Assembly (NCBI RefSeq): GCF_039536765.1
Contig: NZ_BAAAZF010000001.1
Coordinates: forward strand, 2,170,001 to 2,234,000
Direction: 5' to 3'
DNA length: 64,000 nucleotides
Source: Parerythrobacter jejuensis
GTDB taxonomy: Bacteria > Pseudomonadota > Alphaproteobacteria > Sphingomonadales > Sphingomonadaceae
How positions within the stretch are numbered: the stretch's first letter is position 1; every line of letters begins with the position of its first letter. The translations under genes were made by a program, and so were the position numbers. The notes beneath the pieces are model-generated. The model did no database searches and was not told where the DNA came from. It worked only from the letters and a program-made list of their open reading frames with translations. Shown piece after piece: positions 16,284 through 25,208 of this stretch.

Positions 16284-16818
16284 GGTGTCTTCCTTGCAGT
16301 TCAAACGGTTGGTTTGGATTCGAAAATTGCGTCGCTCGATTCGAATGATTCAAAAGGCCCGCAGAGGAATTTTGCCCGACAAAATTTTTTCACGGATTCA
16401 TTTTTGGGCTTGCACAAGCCAGCAGTCCAGCTTTCTCCACGCGTCGCGGCGTTGCAACAGGCTAACACACCGAGTCCCGGAACGCGGTTTTGCCATTTAT
16501 TCCTTGTTTACCCTCTTGCGCGCGAGTCCAGTCTGATTCAGTATCTAGTGGTTCGCATCGGTCGCGGACCCCAAAACCTAGTGAGATCGGCCCGCCAGCG
16601 CGGATTCCCGCGTAAGGGGAGGAGTCGGTCAGCTCGCAGGCCTCGGGGGACAAGATTGTGGGTGAACGGGGGACAGTCAGGGGACAGCAAAACCCATCAC
16701 GACTGACACCATGTCATAGGCCGGGAGCTCGGAAGAAGGCTCTCGACGCGGCAGAACGAATGTGGAACAAAGGGCGGCCCGCGAGTCGCCCTTAAGAATG
16801 AAAGAGCGGGGCGAGAGA
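16284..16818 (+). promoter_or_regulatory. 535-bp nrdA upstream region with a cluster of GANTC sites
   Basis: No gene is visible here. The stretch holds ten GANTC sites, at 16317, 16338, 16347, 16395, 16472, 16524, 16535, 16603, 16622 and 16783, against roughly two expected by base composition. GANTC is the CcrM methylation site, and in Caulobacter-type bacteria GcrA acts at promoters with such sites to time cell-cycle genes. Two similar CTAGTG-ending elements (ending 16550 and 16583) lie about three helical turns apart and could be degenerate NrdR boxes. I see no B12 riboswitch fold. Confidence 0.6.
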
Positions 16819-18855
16819 ATGGATTTCAAGGCAGGGGACGACACGGCCATGGGCGCAGATGTGGTAGATACCGCGGAGACCGTCGCCGACGCGCCCGAAT
16901 CGAAAGCGAAGAAGGACAAGGCTGTCAGCATGGACAAGCAGGACGCAGGATCCGAAGAGCTGGTCGCGACCGCAGCTGCAGGCGCCATGGCGGAAGCCGT
17001 GAAGACCGCCGCAACGCCGCAGGAAGACAGCAAGAAGGTCAACGACCGCCGCTTCGAAATCACCATTGATGAATCGCGCGATGCCAATCTGACCGAATTC
17101 GGCAAGGAAACGCTGATCGATCGCTACCTGCTTCCGGGCGAGAAATTTCAAGACCTGTTCGCGCGCGTGGCCGATGCCTATGCCGACGATCAGGAACACG
17201 CCCAGCGCCTGTATGATTACATTTCCCGGCTGTGGTTCATGCCGGCCACGCCGGTCCTTTCCAACGGGGGCACCAGCCGGGGCCTGCCGATCAGCTGCTA
17301 TCTCAATTCGGTTTCGGACAGCCTCAACGGGATTGTCGATACCTGGAACGAGAATGTCTGGCTGGCGTCCAAGGGCGGCGGCATCGGCACCTATTGGGGT
17401 CAGGTGCGCGGCATTGGCGAGCCGGTCGGCCTGAACGGCAAGACCAGCGGCATCATTCCCTTCGTGCGCGTGATGGACAGTTTGACGCTGGCGATTTCAC
17501 AAGGCTCGCTGCGGCGCGGCTCGGCGGCCTGCTATATCGATGTGCACCATCCGGAGATCGAAGAATTCCTCGAAATCCGCAAGCCATCGGGCGATTTCAA
17601 CCGCAAGGCTCTGAACCTGCACCACGGCGTGCTGCTGACCGATGAATTTATGGAAGCTGTTCGCGCAGGCGAAGAGTTCAATCTCATCTCGCCGAAAACA
17701 GGCGAAGTGCGCAGCACGGTCGATGCCCGTAGCCTGTTCCAGAAGCTGGTCGAAACGCGCCTTGCCACGGGTGAGCCCTATATCGTGTTCTCCGACACTG
17801 TGAATCGCATGATGCCCAAGCATCACCGCGATCTGGGCCTGAAGGTCTCGACCTCCAACCTGTGTTCGGAAATCACCCTGCCAACCGGTGTCGACCATCT
17901 CGGCAATGACCGCACGGCAGTCTGCTGCCTGTCGTCGCTCAACCTTGAAAAATGGGACGAGTGGAAAGACGAGAAAGGCTTTGTCGAAGACGTCCTGCGC
18001 TTCCTCGATAATGTCCTGCAGGATTATATCGACCGCGCGCCGGACGATATGGCGCGTGCCAAATATTCCGCCAGCCGCGAACGCAGTGTCGGCATGGGCG
18101 TGATGGGCTTCCACTCCTTCCTCCAGAGCAAGAACCTGCCGCTGGAAGGGCCGATGGCCAAGGCGTGGAACGAGAAGATGTTCAAGTACATCCATTCCAA
18201 GGCGAACGAAGCCAGCATGGTTCTCGCCAAGGAACGCGGCCCCTGCCCGGATGCCGAAGAAATGGGCGCGATGGAGCGCTTCAGCTGCAAGATGGCCATC
18301 GCGCCGACCGCGTCGATTTCAATCATCTGTGGCGGTACCAGTGCCTGCATCGAGCCGATCCCGGCCAATATCTACACGCACAAGACGCTGTCGGGCAGCT
18401 TCATCGTGAAGAACCCGTATCTGGAAAAGATCCTGCGCAAGAAGAGCAAGGATTCCACCAATGTGTGGAATTCCATCCTCGAGCGTGGCGGTTCGGTCCA
18501 GCATCTCGATTTCCTGACCACGGAAGAGAAGGCGACCTTCAAGACCAGCTTTGAAATCGACCAGCGCTACCTGCTCGAATTCGCTGCTGATCGTGCGCCC
18601 TATATCGACCAGGCCCAGTCGCTGAACCTGTTCATCCCGGCTGACGTCGACAAGTGGGACCTGATGATGCTGCACTTCCAGGCGTGGGAGAAGGGCATCA
18701 AGTCGCTCTATTACCTGCGTTCGAAGAGCGTCCAGCGCGCAGGCTTCGCCGGCGGTGTCGAAGCCGACAACACCAGCGATGCGCCCGAGATCGAACTCAA
18801 GGCGGAGCTGGGCGAACAGCAGACCGACTATGAGGAATGTCTCAGCTGCCAGTGA
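16819..18855 (+). CDS. nrdA: Ribonucleoside-diphosphate reductase, alpha subunit (class Ia)
   Basis: NrdA reduces ribonucleotides to deoxyribonucleotides with NrdB. Active-site residues are visible: the redox cysteine in GLPISC (Cys160), the N347-L-C349-S-E351 catalytic triplet in TSNLCSE, and the partner cysteine in TAVCCLSSLNL (369). The tail ends EECLSCQ, the CxxC that exchanges with thioredoxin. The protein (678 residues from this start) has a disordered Ala/Lys-rich N-terminal stretch of about 75 residues and no obvious ATP-cone, so overall activity control by dATP may be absent or different. Start choice between 16762, 16798 and 16819 is uncertain; 16819 has a GGGGCGAGAG stretch before it. 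The nrdB gene lies 3.8 kb downstream, separated by four unrelated genes. Confidence 0.93.
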   Translation: MDFKAGDDTAMGADVVDTAETVADAPESKAKKDKAVSMDKQDAGSEELVATAAAGAMAEAVKTAATPQEDSKKVNDRRFEITIDESRDANLTEFGKETLIDRYLLPGEKFQDLFARVADAYADDQEHAQRLYDYISRLWFMPATPVLSNGGTSRGLPISCYLNSVSDSLNGIVDTWNENVWLASKGGGIGTYWGQVRGIGEPVGLNGKTSGIIPFVRVMDSLTLAISQGSLRRGSAACYIDVHHPEIEEFLEIRKPSGDFNRKALNLHHGVLLTDEFMEAVRAGEEFNLISPKTGEVRSTVDARSLFQKLVETRLATGEPYIVFSDTVNRMMPKHHRDLGLKVSTSNLCSEITLPTGVDHLGNDRTAVCCLSSLNLEKWDEWKDEKGFVEDVLRFLDNVLQDYIDRAPDDMARAKYSASRERSVGMGVMGFHSFLQSKNLPLEGPMAKAWNEKMFKYIHSKANEASMVLAKERGPCPDAEEMGAMERFSCKMAIAPTASISIICGGTSACIEPIPANIYTHKTLSGSFIVKNPYLEKILRKKSKDSTNVWNSILERGGSVQHLDFLTTEEKATFKTSFEIDQRYLLEFAADRAPYIDQAQSLNLFIPADVDKWDLMMLHFQAWEKGIKSLYYLRSKSVQRAGFAGGVEADNTSDAPEIELKAELGEQQTDYEECLSCQ

Positions 18856-18864
18856 GGATTGTCC

Positions 18865-19302
18865 GTGGTGTTTGTTGAGCCTGTCCGATTCAAGGACGAG
18901 CTCGACGCATTGAGGGACGCGCTGGCAGCGGCAGACCTGCCAGTCGACGATATCGATCAAGCCGGGCGCCAGTTTCTGTTACTGCGAGACGGGGCAGAAC
19001 GGCTTGGCTTCATCGGCGTTGAAGGTGAGGGACCGGATCGCTTGTTGCGGTCTGCCATCATCTTGCCCGACAAACGTGGCGCGGGTGTCGGCAGCCAGCT
19101 TGTCAAAGAGCTTGAGACCTTTGTGCGATCAGACGGGTGCGAGCGACTTCATCTTCTCACCACCACGGCCGAAGCGTTCTTCGCCCGGCTCGGATACAGG
19201 GCAAAGGACCGCTCAACCGCGCCGCAAGTAATTGCCGCATCGCGGGAATTCGCCGAGCTGTGTCCCGGAAGCGCGATCTATATGATGAAGACATTCAAGT
19301 GA
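18865..19302 (+). CDS. GNAT N-acetyltransferase, ArsN2-like
   Basis: A 145-residue GNAT protein. LLRSAIILPDKRGAGVGSQLVKELE carries the acetyl-CoA-binding (R/Q)-G-x-G loop, and EAFFARLGYRAKDRS is the usual C-terminal half. The short N-terminal half (LRDALAAADLPVDDID) and the ending (FAELCPGSAIYMMK) resemble the ArsN2 group found near arsenic genes; no arsenic genes are present here, so the name is by likeness only. A GTG start at 18865 is chosen because GAGGA is 6 nt upstream; an in-frame TTG at 18859 is too close to that site. The gene follows nrdA by 9 bp and may be read from the same transcript. Confidence 0.7.
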   Translation: MVFVEPVRFKDELDALRDALAAADLPVDDIDQAGRQFLLLRDGAERLGFIGVEGEGPDRLLRSAIILPDKRGAGVGSQLVKELETFVRSDGCERLHLLTTTAEAFFARLGYRAKDRSTAPQVIAASREFAELCPGSAIYMMKTFK

Positions 19303-19440
19303 CCGCCGTTGCTCACATATCGAACTGGCCTTTTGCGCGATCGCCGAGGGACCCAGTGAGTGGTTCGTCCTCTTGTGGTTTGCATTGTCGTTGATTGCGC
19401 TAAGCTGGTGGATCAGGAAAAAGCTCGGGAGGCCCAGGCC

Positions 19441-19734
19441 ATGACACCACATCAGTTTGCGAAGATTGCCGTTGCGAGCACTGCCTTGCTGCTCCTGTCG
19501 GCTTGCGCCAGCCAGATTGATGCCGGCGTCGCCAAGGAAGCCGGGTCGCCCGGTTTCTGGTGGGGGCTGTGGCACGGTTTCATCTTCCCGTGGTCTTTCA
19601 TTGGCTCGCTCTTCAATCCCGATATTGCGGTTTATGCCGTGCCTAATCGCGGCGGATGGTATGATTTTGGCTTCTTCCTCGGCATAACCATGCTGGGTGG
19701 CGGCTCGTTCTTCGGATCGAAGAGCAAGAGCTGA
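19441..19734 (+). CDS. Small hypothetical lipoprotein
   Basis: The 97-residue protein has a signal peptide with a lipobox (LLLLSAC, Cys22), so it is probably lipid-anchored. The mature part contains two hydrophobic, aromatic-rich stretches (FWWGLWHGFIFPWSFIGSLF and WYDFGFFLGITMLGGGSFFG), which suggests membrane association beyond the lipid. Similar 'FWWGLWHG' proteins without assigned function are common among bacteria. GGGAGG occurs upstream of the ATG. It is followed by the transporter gene after 24 bp. Confidence 0.7.
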   Translation: MTPHQFAKIAVASTALLLLSACASQIDAGVAKEAGSPGFWWGLWHGFIFPWSFIGSLFNPDIAVYAVPNRGGWYDFGFFLGITMLGGGSFFGSKSKS

Positions 19735-19758
19735 CGGACCCATAGGGGGGAGAAGGGC

Positions 19759-21117
19759 ATGATTGGAATGATCGGCCTTGTAGCCGGGTTGGCGTTGCTG
19801 ATCTGGCTGGCATTGCGCGATGTGAATATCATTTTCGCATCGGTCGTGTGCGCGCTGGTGGTGATCGTCACCAACGGCCTGCCCTTCGCCGAAAGCCTGA
19901 CGCAAAGCTTCACCATCGGGGAATTGGGTGCCTTCACCTTTGCCGGGCGGTTCTTCCTGCTGTTCGCTGCGGGCGCGGTTTTTGGCAAGATCATGGGCGA
20001 TAGCCATGCAGCGACCAGCATTGCCATGGCGCTGGTGCACAAGCTTGGCGCGCACAGGACATTGTGGATCACAGTGTTGGCCTGTGCTGTTCTGACGTAC
20101 GGTGGTGTCGTCGTCTTTGTCGTTATCTTCGCGATGTATCCGCTCGGGCTAAGGCTCCTGAAAGAGGCGAATATTCCCAAACGCCTGTTCTGCGGAGCAG
20201 CTGCCCTGGGCGCAGGTACTTTCACTCTTACAGCGCTGCCCGGCACGCCATCGATCCATAATGTCATACCTACACTTACGCTGGGGACAGACCTGTTCGC
20301 CGCCCCGCTGCTGGGCCTGTTTGGTGGATTCCTGATGTTCGCTTTGGGGATGGCCTATCTCGAGCGGGAGCGGATCAAGGCGCAAGCTGCAGGGGAGGGC
20401 TTCGAGCCGGGCCCACGCGATGTGATCCCGGACTTCTCCGAAATCGAGAAAGACGTGCCGCATTGGGCGCTCGCGATCTTTCCGCTGATGCTGGTAATTG
20501 CCACGATCCTTGCGCCGCGTCTGGCGCAAATGGCGGGCGTGGGTGAAGGCTCGGCCCTGATTGAATTCGCCACGTCCCAACCAGTGCTGTGGCCCTCGAT
20601 TGCGCTGATCCTGGCGAGCCTGGTGGCGATTGCGCTGTTCCCGGCAGTGCGCAAGGCTCCGCTCCAGACCATGGGGCTCGGCACGCAAGATGCGATCATG
20701 CCGCTGATGGCGACCAGCGCGGTTATCGGTTTCGGGGGTGTGGTGGCGCAGACCAGCGGCTTCGCAGCCTTTACCGATCTGGTAGTGGGCTCGCCCTTGC
20801 CGCCCGAATTGTCCATGTTCGCAGCCGCCAGCACGGTTTCCGGTATCACTGGCTCTTCATCGGGCGGTCTGCAGATTTTCATGGCCACATTGGCCGAACC
20901 GTATCTCGCACTCGGCATCTCGCCGGAAGAATTGCACCGGCTGGTGGCGATGGCGGCGGGCGGATTCGACTCGCTGCCACATTGCGGCGCGGTGATTGCC
21001 ATGCTCACCATCACGCAGCTTACGCACAAGCAGGCCTACAAGGAGGTCGGCGTGGTGACAGTGGTGGTGCCGGTAGTCGCGACGCTGGCCACGATTGCGC
21101 TGGCCATGGTGACCTGA
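19759..21117 (+). CDS. GntP-family permease
   Basis: A 452-residue inner-membrane transporter with about 12 hydrophobic segments. The conserved small-residue segments FTLTALPGTPSIHNVIPT, TVSGITGSSSGGLQIFMATL and AAGGFDSLPHCGAVIAML are typical of the GntP/citrate-Mg-H+ symporter group. It probably imports a sugar acid or hydroxy-acid with protons; the substrate is not clear. GGGAGAAGGG precedes the start. No catabolic genes lie beside it to help. Confidence 0.82.
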   Translation: MIGMIGLVAGLALLIWLALRDVNIIFASVVCALVVIVTNGLPFAESLTQSFTIGELGAFTFAGRFFLLFAAGAVFGKIMGDSHAATSIAMALVHKLGAHRTLWITVLACAVLTYGGVVVFVVIFAMYPLGLRLLKEANIPKRLFCGAAALGAGTFTLTALPGTPSIHNVIPTLTLGTDLFAAPLLGLFGGFLMFALGMAYLERERIKAQAAGEGFEPGPRDVIPDFSEIEKDVPHWALAIFPLMLVIATILAPRLAQMAGVGEGSALIEFATSQPVLWPSIALILASLVAIALFPAVRKAPLQTMGLGTQDAIMPLMATSAVIGFGGVVAQTSGFAAFTDLVVGSPLPPELSMFAAASTVSGITGSSSGGLQIFMATLAEPYLALGISPEELHRLVAMAAGGFDSLPHCGAVIAMLTITQLTHKQAYKEVGVVTVVVPVVATLATIALAMVT

Positions 21118-21126
21118 CCTCGCGGC

Positions 21127-22371
21127 CTAGCTGGCGATACGGTCCACCCGCAGCTCGATCCGTTCCGACACAACCACGCGGTTCCGGCCGGCTTTTTTGG
21201 CGCTGTAAAGGGCGCGGTCGGCCCGGGCGGTCAATTCAGCCAGATCCACGGAGGCGCCGGCCCCGGTTGATGCCAGGCCGATGCTGGTGGTGATCGTCTC
21301 GCTCGTATCGCTGCGCACATTGATGTCGAGCGCGGCGATCCTGCAGCGCAGCATCTCGCCGAATTTTTCCGCCTCCGCGACCGAGCCACTGCGGAAGGCG
21401 CCGATGAATTCCTCGCCGCCAAAGCGTGCAACCAGCCCGTCGACACCGCGGAAGCATTCTTCCAGGCAGCGTGCGACCTGGCGCAGCGCACGGTCACCGG
21501 CCTGGTGGCCGTGATCGTCATTGAACCTTTTGAAGTGGTCGAGATCGATCATCATCACCGTGACATCGCCTGCACCCTGCTGCGCCGGATCGGCGAAGGA
21601 ACTGGCGAATACGCTGCTGAAAGACCGGCGATTGGCGAGCCCGGTCAGCGCGTCACTGTCCGACAATTCGCGTAAGACGCGGATATTCTGTTCCAGCGCG
21701 CGATGGGTCAGCCGGTCGCGCAGGCTGTAGAGATAGTTGGTCGTCTTGAGGTCGATATGGCGCGAGGCAACCACATAGGCACCTGCCGCACAGAGGACGG
21801 AAAGCAGCGTTTGTTCCAGCACGCCCTGGGGCGGATGGGTGTGGGGCCACTGGCTCATCAGGGTCATCACCGCGATATATACGACCGTAAAGGCGACCAG
21901 TTCGCGGCGGCGGAAGGGCAGGATCAGGATGGCAGCACCCAGCAGGAATGTGGTCGACATCAGATAGCGCGCCGCCGTTACCGGTTCGGCGTGGCAGGCA
22001 AGATGCGCCACGATCCCGGCGAACAGGATCAACGTTGTCGCGGTGGCGAGCTTCATTTGCTGCACGCTCAACCGGTCCCAGAACAGGATCGCGGCGAGCC
22101 CGATCGGCACGACCAGCACAAGCCGCAGGATCGCACCGCGCAGCAGCTGGTCGGGCAGGGCAATCGCATCGAACGCGATCGATACGACCGCCACGATCAG
22201 CCCGACGATTTGCAGGAACCGCAACTCGCTTTGGGCGATGCGGCCACGATGGACCTGGTATTCGGCTTTCAGCGCCTCGGGCCAGTCGGCAAAGCGCAAC
22301 TTCCCGGCCACGGCCGTATCGACCGCTTGCTCCAGCTCGGACGGCTGGGGAGGGGGTACTGGCCCTGTCAT
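21127..22371 (-). CDS. Membrane-bound diguanylate cyclase (GGDEF)
   Basis: A 414-residue protein with six predicted membrane helices between residues 50 and 200, a short helical linker (210-240) and a C-terminal GGDEF domain. The active site is G318-GEEF-322, an active GGEEF form, and the substrate-binding stretch MMIDLDHFKRFNDDHGHQAGD is intact, so it should make cyclic di-GMP. The R-x-x-D upstream (RGVD, 308-311) is one residue out of register for the product-inhibition site, so feedback inhibition may be lost. It is convergent with the GntP gene and divergent from nrdB. Confidence 0.9.
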   Translation of the reverse strand: MTGPVPPPQPSELEQAVDTAVAGKLRFADWPEALKAEYQVHRGRIAQSELRFLQIVGLIVAVVSIAFDAIALPDQLLRGAILRLVLVVPIGLAAILFWDRLSVQQMKLATATTLILFAGIVAHLACHAEPVTAARYLMSTTFLLGAAILILPFRRRELVAFTVVYIAVMTLMSQWPHTHPPQGVLEQTLLSVLCAAGAYVVASRHIDLKTTNYLYSLRDRLTHRALEQNIRVLRELSDSDALTGLANRRSFSSVFASSFADPAQQGAGDVTVMMIDLDHFKRFNDDHGHQAGDRALRQVARCLEECFRGVDGLVARFGGEEFIGAFRSGSVAEAEKFGEMLRCRIAALDINVRSDTSETITTSIGLASTGAGASVDLAELTARADRALYSAKKAGRNRVVVSERIELRVDRIAS

Positions 22372-22608
22372 TCGGCGCTATTGCGCTCCTTGTAACCGTG
22401 CGTGACGAAGGGCCAGCCCGCCTTGCAGCGCGCACGGACCCGGTCGAAAGGCCGTAGTTGCACAAATTGCTTAACGAGCCGTTCGCCCTGTCGCCCGGTG
22501 CGCAGCGAGGCAGTCGCGAGCCTTGTCGCCAGGCCGTTTCGCGGCAGTTGCAAATCATGCTACAAAAAGGGGGCGTTTATCCCCCGCCTAAAGGTCAGGC
22601 TTGCTATC

Positions 22609-22626
22609 GAATCACCCATGTGATTC
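22609..22626. promoter_or_regulatory. Palindrome with two GANTC sites before nrdB
   Basis: GAATCAC-CCAT-GTGATTC is a perfect 7-bp inverted repeat with a 4-nt spacer, 40 bp before the nrdB start. Each arm is a CcrM-type GANTC site. It may be a GcrA/CcrM-responsive element or a repressor site, and it echoes the GANTC cluster before nrdA. The rest of the 294-bp gap contains a GGGGG-CGTTTAT-CCCCC hairpin at about 22569-22585 and no gene. Confidence 0.5.
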
Positions 22627-22665
22627 TTATGGTGGCCAATCACGCTGATCCACGGAGACCACAAG

Positions 22666-23727
22666 ATGTCGTTGCTCGAAGCCCGGAAGACCTACAAGCC
22701 CTTTGAATACCCATGGGCCTACGACTTCTGGAAACGCCAGCAGCAGATCCACTGGATGCCCGAGGAAGTGCCCTTGGGCGAAGACTGCCGCGACTGGGCC
22801 CAGAAGATCTCCGAGCATGAGCGTAACCTGCTCACCCAGATCTTCCGCTTCTTCACCCAGGCCGATGTCGAAGTGCAGGATTGTTACCACGACAAATACG
22901 GCCGTGTGTTCAAGCCGACCGAGATCAAGATGATGCTGACCGCCTTCTCCAATATGGAGACGGTGCACATCGCGGCCTACAGCCACCTGCTCGATACGAT
23001 CGGCATGCCCGAAAGCGAATATTCCGCCTTCCTCGAATATGAGGAAATGAAGGACAAGCACGATTTCCTCCAGATGTTCGGCGTGGACACCGATGAAGAT
23101 ATCGCGCGCACGCTGGCGGCATTCGGCGGCTTCACCGAAGGCATGCAGCTGTTCGCCAGCTTCGCCATGCTGATGAACTTCCCGCGCTTCAACAAGATGA
23201 AGGGCATGGGCCAGATCGTCAGCTGGAGTGTGCGCGACGAAAGCCTGCATTGCGAAGGCATCATCAAGCTGTTCCACGAATTCGTACGCGAACGCGATTG
23301 CTACACCAAGGCAGTGAAGGAAGACATTATCGACCTGTGCCAGAAATCGGTGCGGCTGGAGGACAACTTCATCGACCTCGCCTTCGAAATGGGCCCGGTT
23401 TCCGGGATGACGCCGAAGGAAATCAAGAAATACATCCGCTACATCGCCGACTGGCGCCTGGGCCAGCTGGGCCTGCAGCCGATCTACATGATCGACGAAC
23501 ACCCGCTGCCCTGGCTCGCCCCGCTGCTCAACGGTGTGGAGCACGCCAACTTCTTCGAACAGCGCGCCACCGAATATTCCAAGGGCGCGACCAAGGGCAA
23601 CTGGCAGGACGTGTGGAGCACCTTCGACAAACGCTCCGGCGCCGGCAAAGCCGCGAACGAGGAAGAGGCGGTGGACGACGGGCCGGATATGTTCGGTGAC
23701 GAAGCCGGGAGTGTGGCGGCGGAGTGA
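22666..23727 (+). CDS. nrdB: Ribonucleoside-diphosphate reductase, beta subunit (class Ia)
   Basis: NrdB holds the di-iron centre and tyrosyl radical for class Ia ribonucleotide reductase. In FSNMETVHIAAY the iron ligands Glu98 and His101 and the radical Tyr105 have the spacing E-x2-H-x3-Y. The second ligand pair is in RDESLHCEG. The 353-residue protein has a slightly longer acidic tail (ANEEEAVDDGPDMFGDEAGSVAAE), which contains the family-specific C-terminal peptide that docks on NrdA. GGAG lies 8 nt before the ATG. A palindrome with two GANTC sites lies upstream. Confidence 0.95.
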   Translation: MSLLEARKTYKPFEYPWAYDFWKRQQQIHWMPEEVPLGEDCRDWAQKISEHERNLLTQIFRFFTQADVEVQDCYHDKYGRVFKPTEIKMMLTAFSNMETVHIAAYSHLLDTIGMPESEYSAFLEYEEMKDKHDFLQMFGVDTDEDIARTLAAFGGFTEGMQLFASFAMLMNFPRFNKMKGMGQIVSWSVRDESLHCEGIIKLFHEFVRERDCYTKAVKEDIIDLCQKSVRLEDNFIDLAFEMGPVSGMTPKEIKKYIRYIADWRLGQLGLQPIYMIDEHPLPWLAPLLNGVEHANFFEQRATEYSKGATKGNWQDVWSTFDKRSGAGKAANEEEAVDDGPDMFGDEAGSVAAE

Positions 23728-23815
23728 TGCTCCGCAGTTTGGGTCCCTCATCCCGGAGTTCAAAGTGATCCAGCTTCTAATTGATTGAATAGATTAGGAG
23801 CCAATTGGTTCTAGC

Positions 23816-23821
23816 TATAAT
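23816..23821 (+). promoter_or_regulatory. Perfect -10 hexamer
   Basis: TATAAT lies 40 bp before the start at 23862, in an AT-rich stretch unusual for this genome. No good -35 sits at 16-18 bp. It is probably the promoter of the membrane-protein gene that follows. Confidence 0.4.
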
Positions 23822-23861
23822 GCTAGGGTGGCTTTAGCCTGCACTATTAAGTGGGGGTGGT

Positions 23862-25163
23862 ATGTCGCGTGAACTTGCAATCAAAGACGAAGAATTGGCT
23901 TGGCGCGAATACGAGAGCGTGCAGGCAGGCATTGGCCGATACGATGAAATCCTTTTCAAAATCCGATCTTGGTGGATCGCCGTCGATGCGGCACTGATCA
24001 TCGCCTATTTGGGGGCGGATCAGGCTTTGATGAACCAACCGAATGCGACCGGCGCCGAGGAACGTATTTCGCCAGGCTCGCCAGACCTATTGTTTTCAGC
24101 CCAAGGGTTCCTGGATGAGATTGCGTTCTTGGCTATCGCCATCGTCGGCTTTTGTTTCTGGTCATTGGACGCATTGAACAAGTCACTGCAGCACGTGCTC
24201 ATAAATCTTTCAACTGATCTTGAGAGGCTAATTGTCTATTCGCATCCCTATCTCGGCCCTACCAGATCTCACCGCTTCCGGCGGAAGGAGCGGCGCCACA
24301 TTCGCGACATGCTCCGCCATATGTCAGACCAGTCAATTGCGCCGTTTTATCTCTTCCCGATCTTGGCATCCGGTGCCCTAATTGGTGTGAAGGCGTGGCT
24401 CGAGAGTGGCATGAAAATTTCCGTTCTTGCTCTGGCGGTAGTATTCTCGCTTGCCTGCACGTGGGCAATCTACAGATTGATCTACCCAAGAGGAGGGCGC
24501 AGTCTCCAATTCATTGTTGTGGCAGGCTTGGCGCTGAGTAGCGTGATCTATGCAGTTCTCTCACTCTTGCCGGTCGAGTTTCTCGATAGCCTTCCGACGA
24601 TGACAGCAGCTCTGGTGGAGGTTGGCAGCTTCCTCCTGAACCTTGTTTTGCCATCAATCGTATTAGGCGCGGTATGGGCAGTTTGGCATTTCTCTAAAGC
24701 GCTGGCTGATCCACTTTCCCGAGCATCCTGGTTCTTTTCGAGCAGGGAATTCAGAAAAGCACTCTGGCGCGAGAATCTTCGTGAATCTCTCGAAGAGTAT
24801 TTCGATGCAGCTGATTTCAAACTGATCGAAAGCCCAGTATTTGTGACAGGCTACAAAATTGAGTTCCGGGGCCCGGATTGGGCACTCTTCATAGACTACC
24901 GAAAGACACGCCCTTTGACTGCTTACCAGGAAATCCGAGGCGCAGTCCTTAAGAAGATGGGCTATCATCCTCTCTGGGTGATTATCGACTCGACGGATGT
25001 AGAGTTTGGTGATGATCCACCCGAACACATTTCCAGCCTCCGAGAGTTCCTGCAGAAGAATCTACAAGGGAACCGGCACAAGCTACCCACTGGCCGCTTG
25101 GCGATGCTCGACGGTCAGAGGTATTGGCGAAGACTATTCGATCCTCAATACAGCAAGGTATAG
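23862..25163 (+). CDS. Membrane protein with possible nuclease-like C-terminal domain
   Basis: The 433-residue protein has an amphipathic N-terminal helix, about six membrane helices between residues 37 and 278 (paired at 37-56/87-105, 160-176/185-205 and 215-238/252-278), and a soluble tail from 290. The tail (YKIEFRGPDWALFIDYRKTR, then a helix and LWVIIDSTD) alternates strands and helices with D339, D345 and K348, a pattern like restriction-endonuclease-like folds, though the canonical (D/E)xK is not exact. Local GC is visibly low (40% at 24181-24240), so the gene may have been acquired. I do not recognise a named family; a membrane-associated defence or stress effector is one possibility. 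Confidence 0.6.
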   Translation: MSRELAIKDEELAWREYESVQAGIGRYDEILFKIRSWWIAVDAALIIAYLGADQALMNQPNATGAEERISPGSPDLLFSAQGFLDEIAFLAIAIVGFCFWSLDALNKSLQHVLINLSTDLERLIVYSHPYLGPTRSHRFRRKERRHIRDMLRHMSDQSIAPFYLFPILASGALIGVKAWLESGMKISVLALAVVFSLACTWAIYRLIYPRGGRSLQFIVVAGLALSSVIYAVLSLLPVEFLDSLPTMTAALVEVGSFLLNLVLPSIVLGAVWAVWHFSKALADPLSRASWFFSSREFRKALWRENLRESLEEYFDAADFKLIESPVFVTGYKIEFRGPDWALFIDYRKTRPLTAYQEIRGAVLKKMGYHPLWVIIDSTDVEFGDDPPEHISSLREFLQKNLQGNRHKLPTGRLAMLDGQRYWRRLFDPQYSKV

Positions 25164-25208
25164 GGCACAAAGCGACCGCTGAGTTCCAAGGGCCGAACAC
25201 CAAATCAA

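Noticed and set aside
16284-16818. B12 riboswitch before the ribonucleotide reductase gene
   Set aside because: No B12-box-like sequence, and the enzyme is class Ia with a separate nrdB, so B12 control is not expected.
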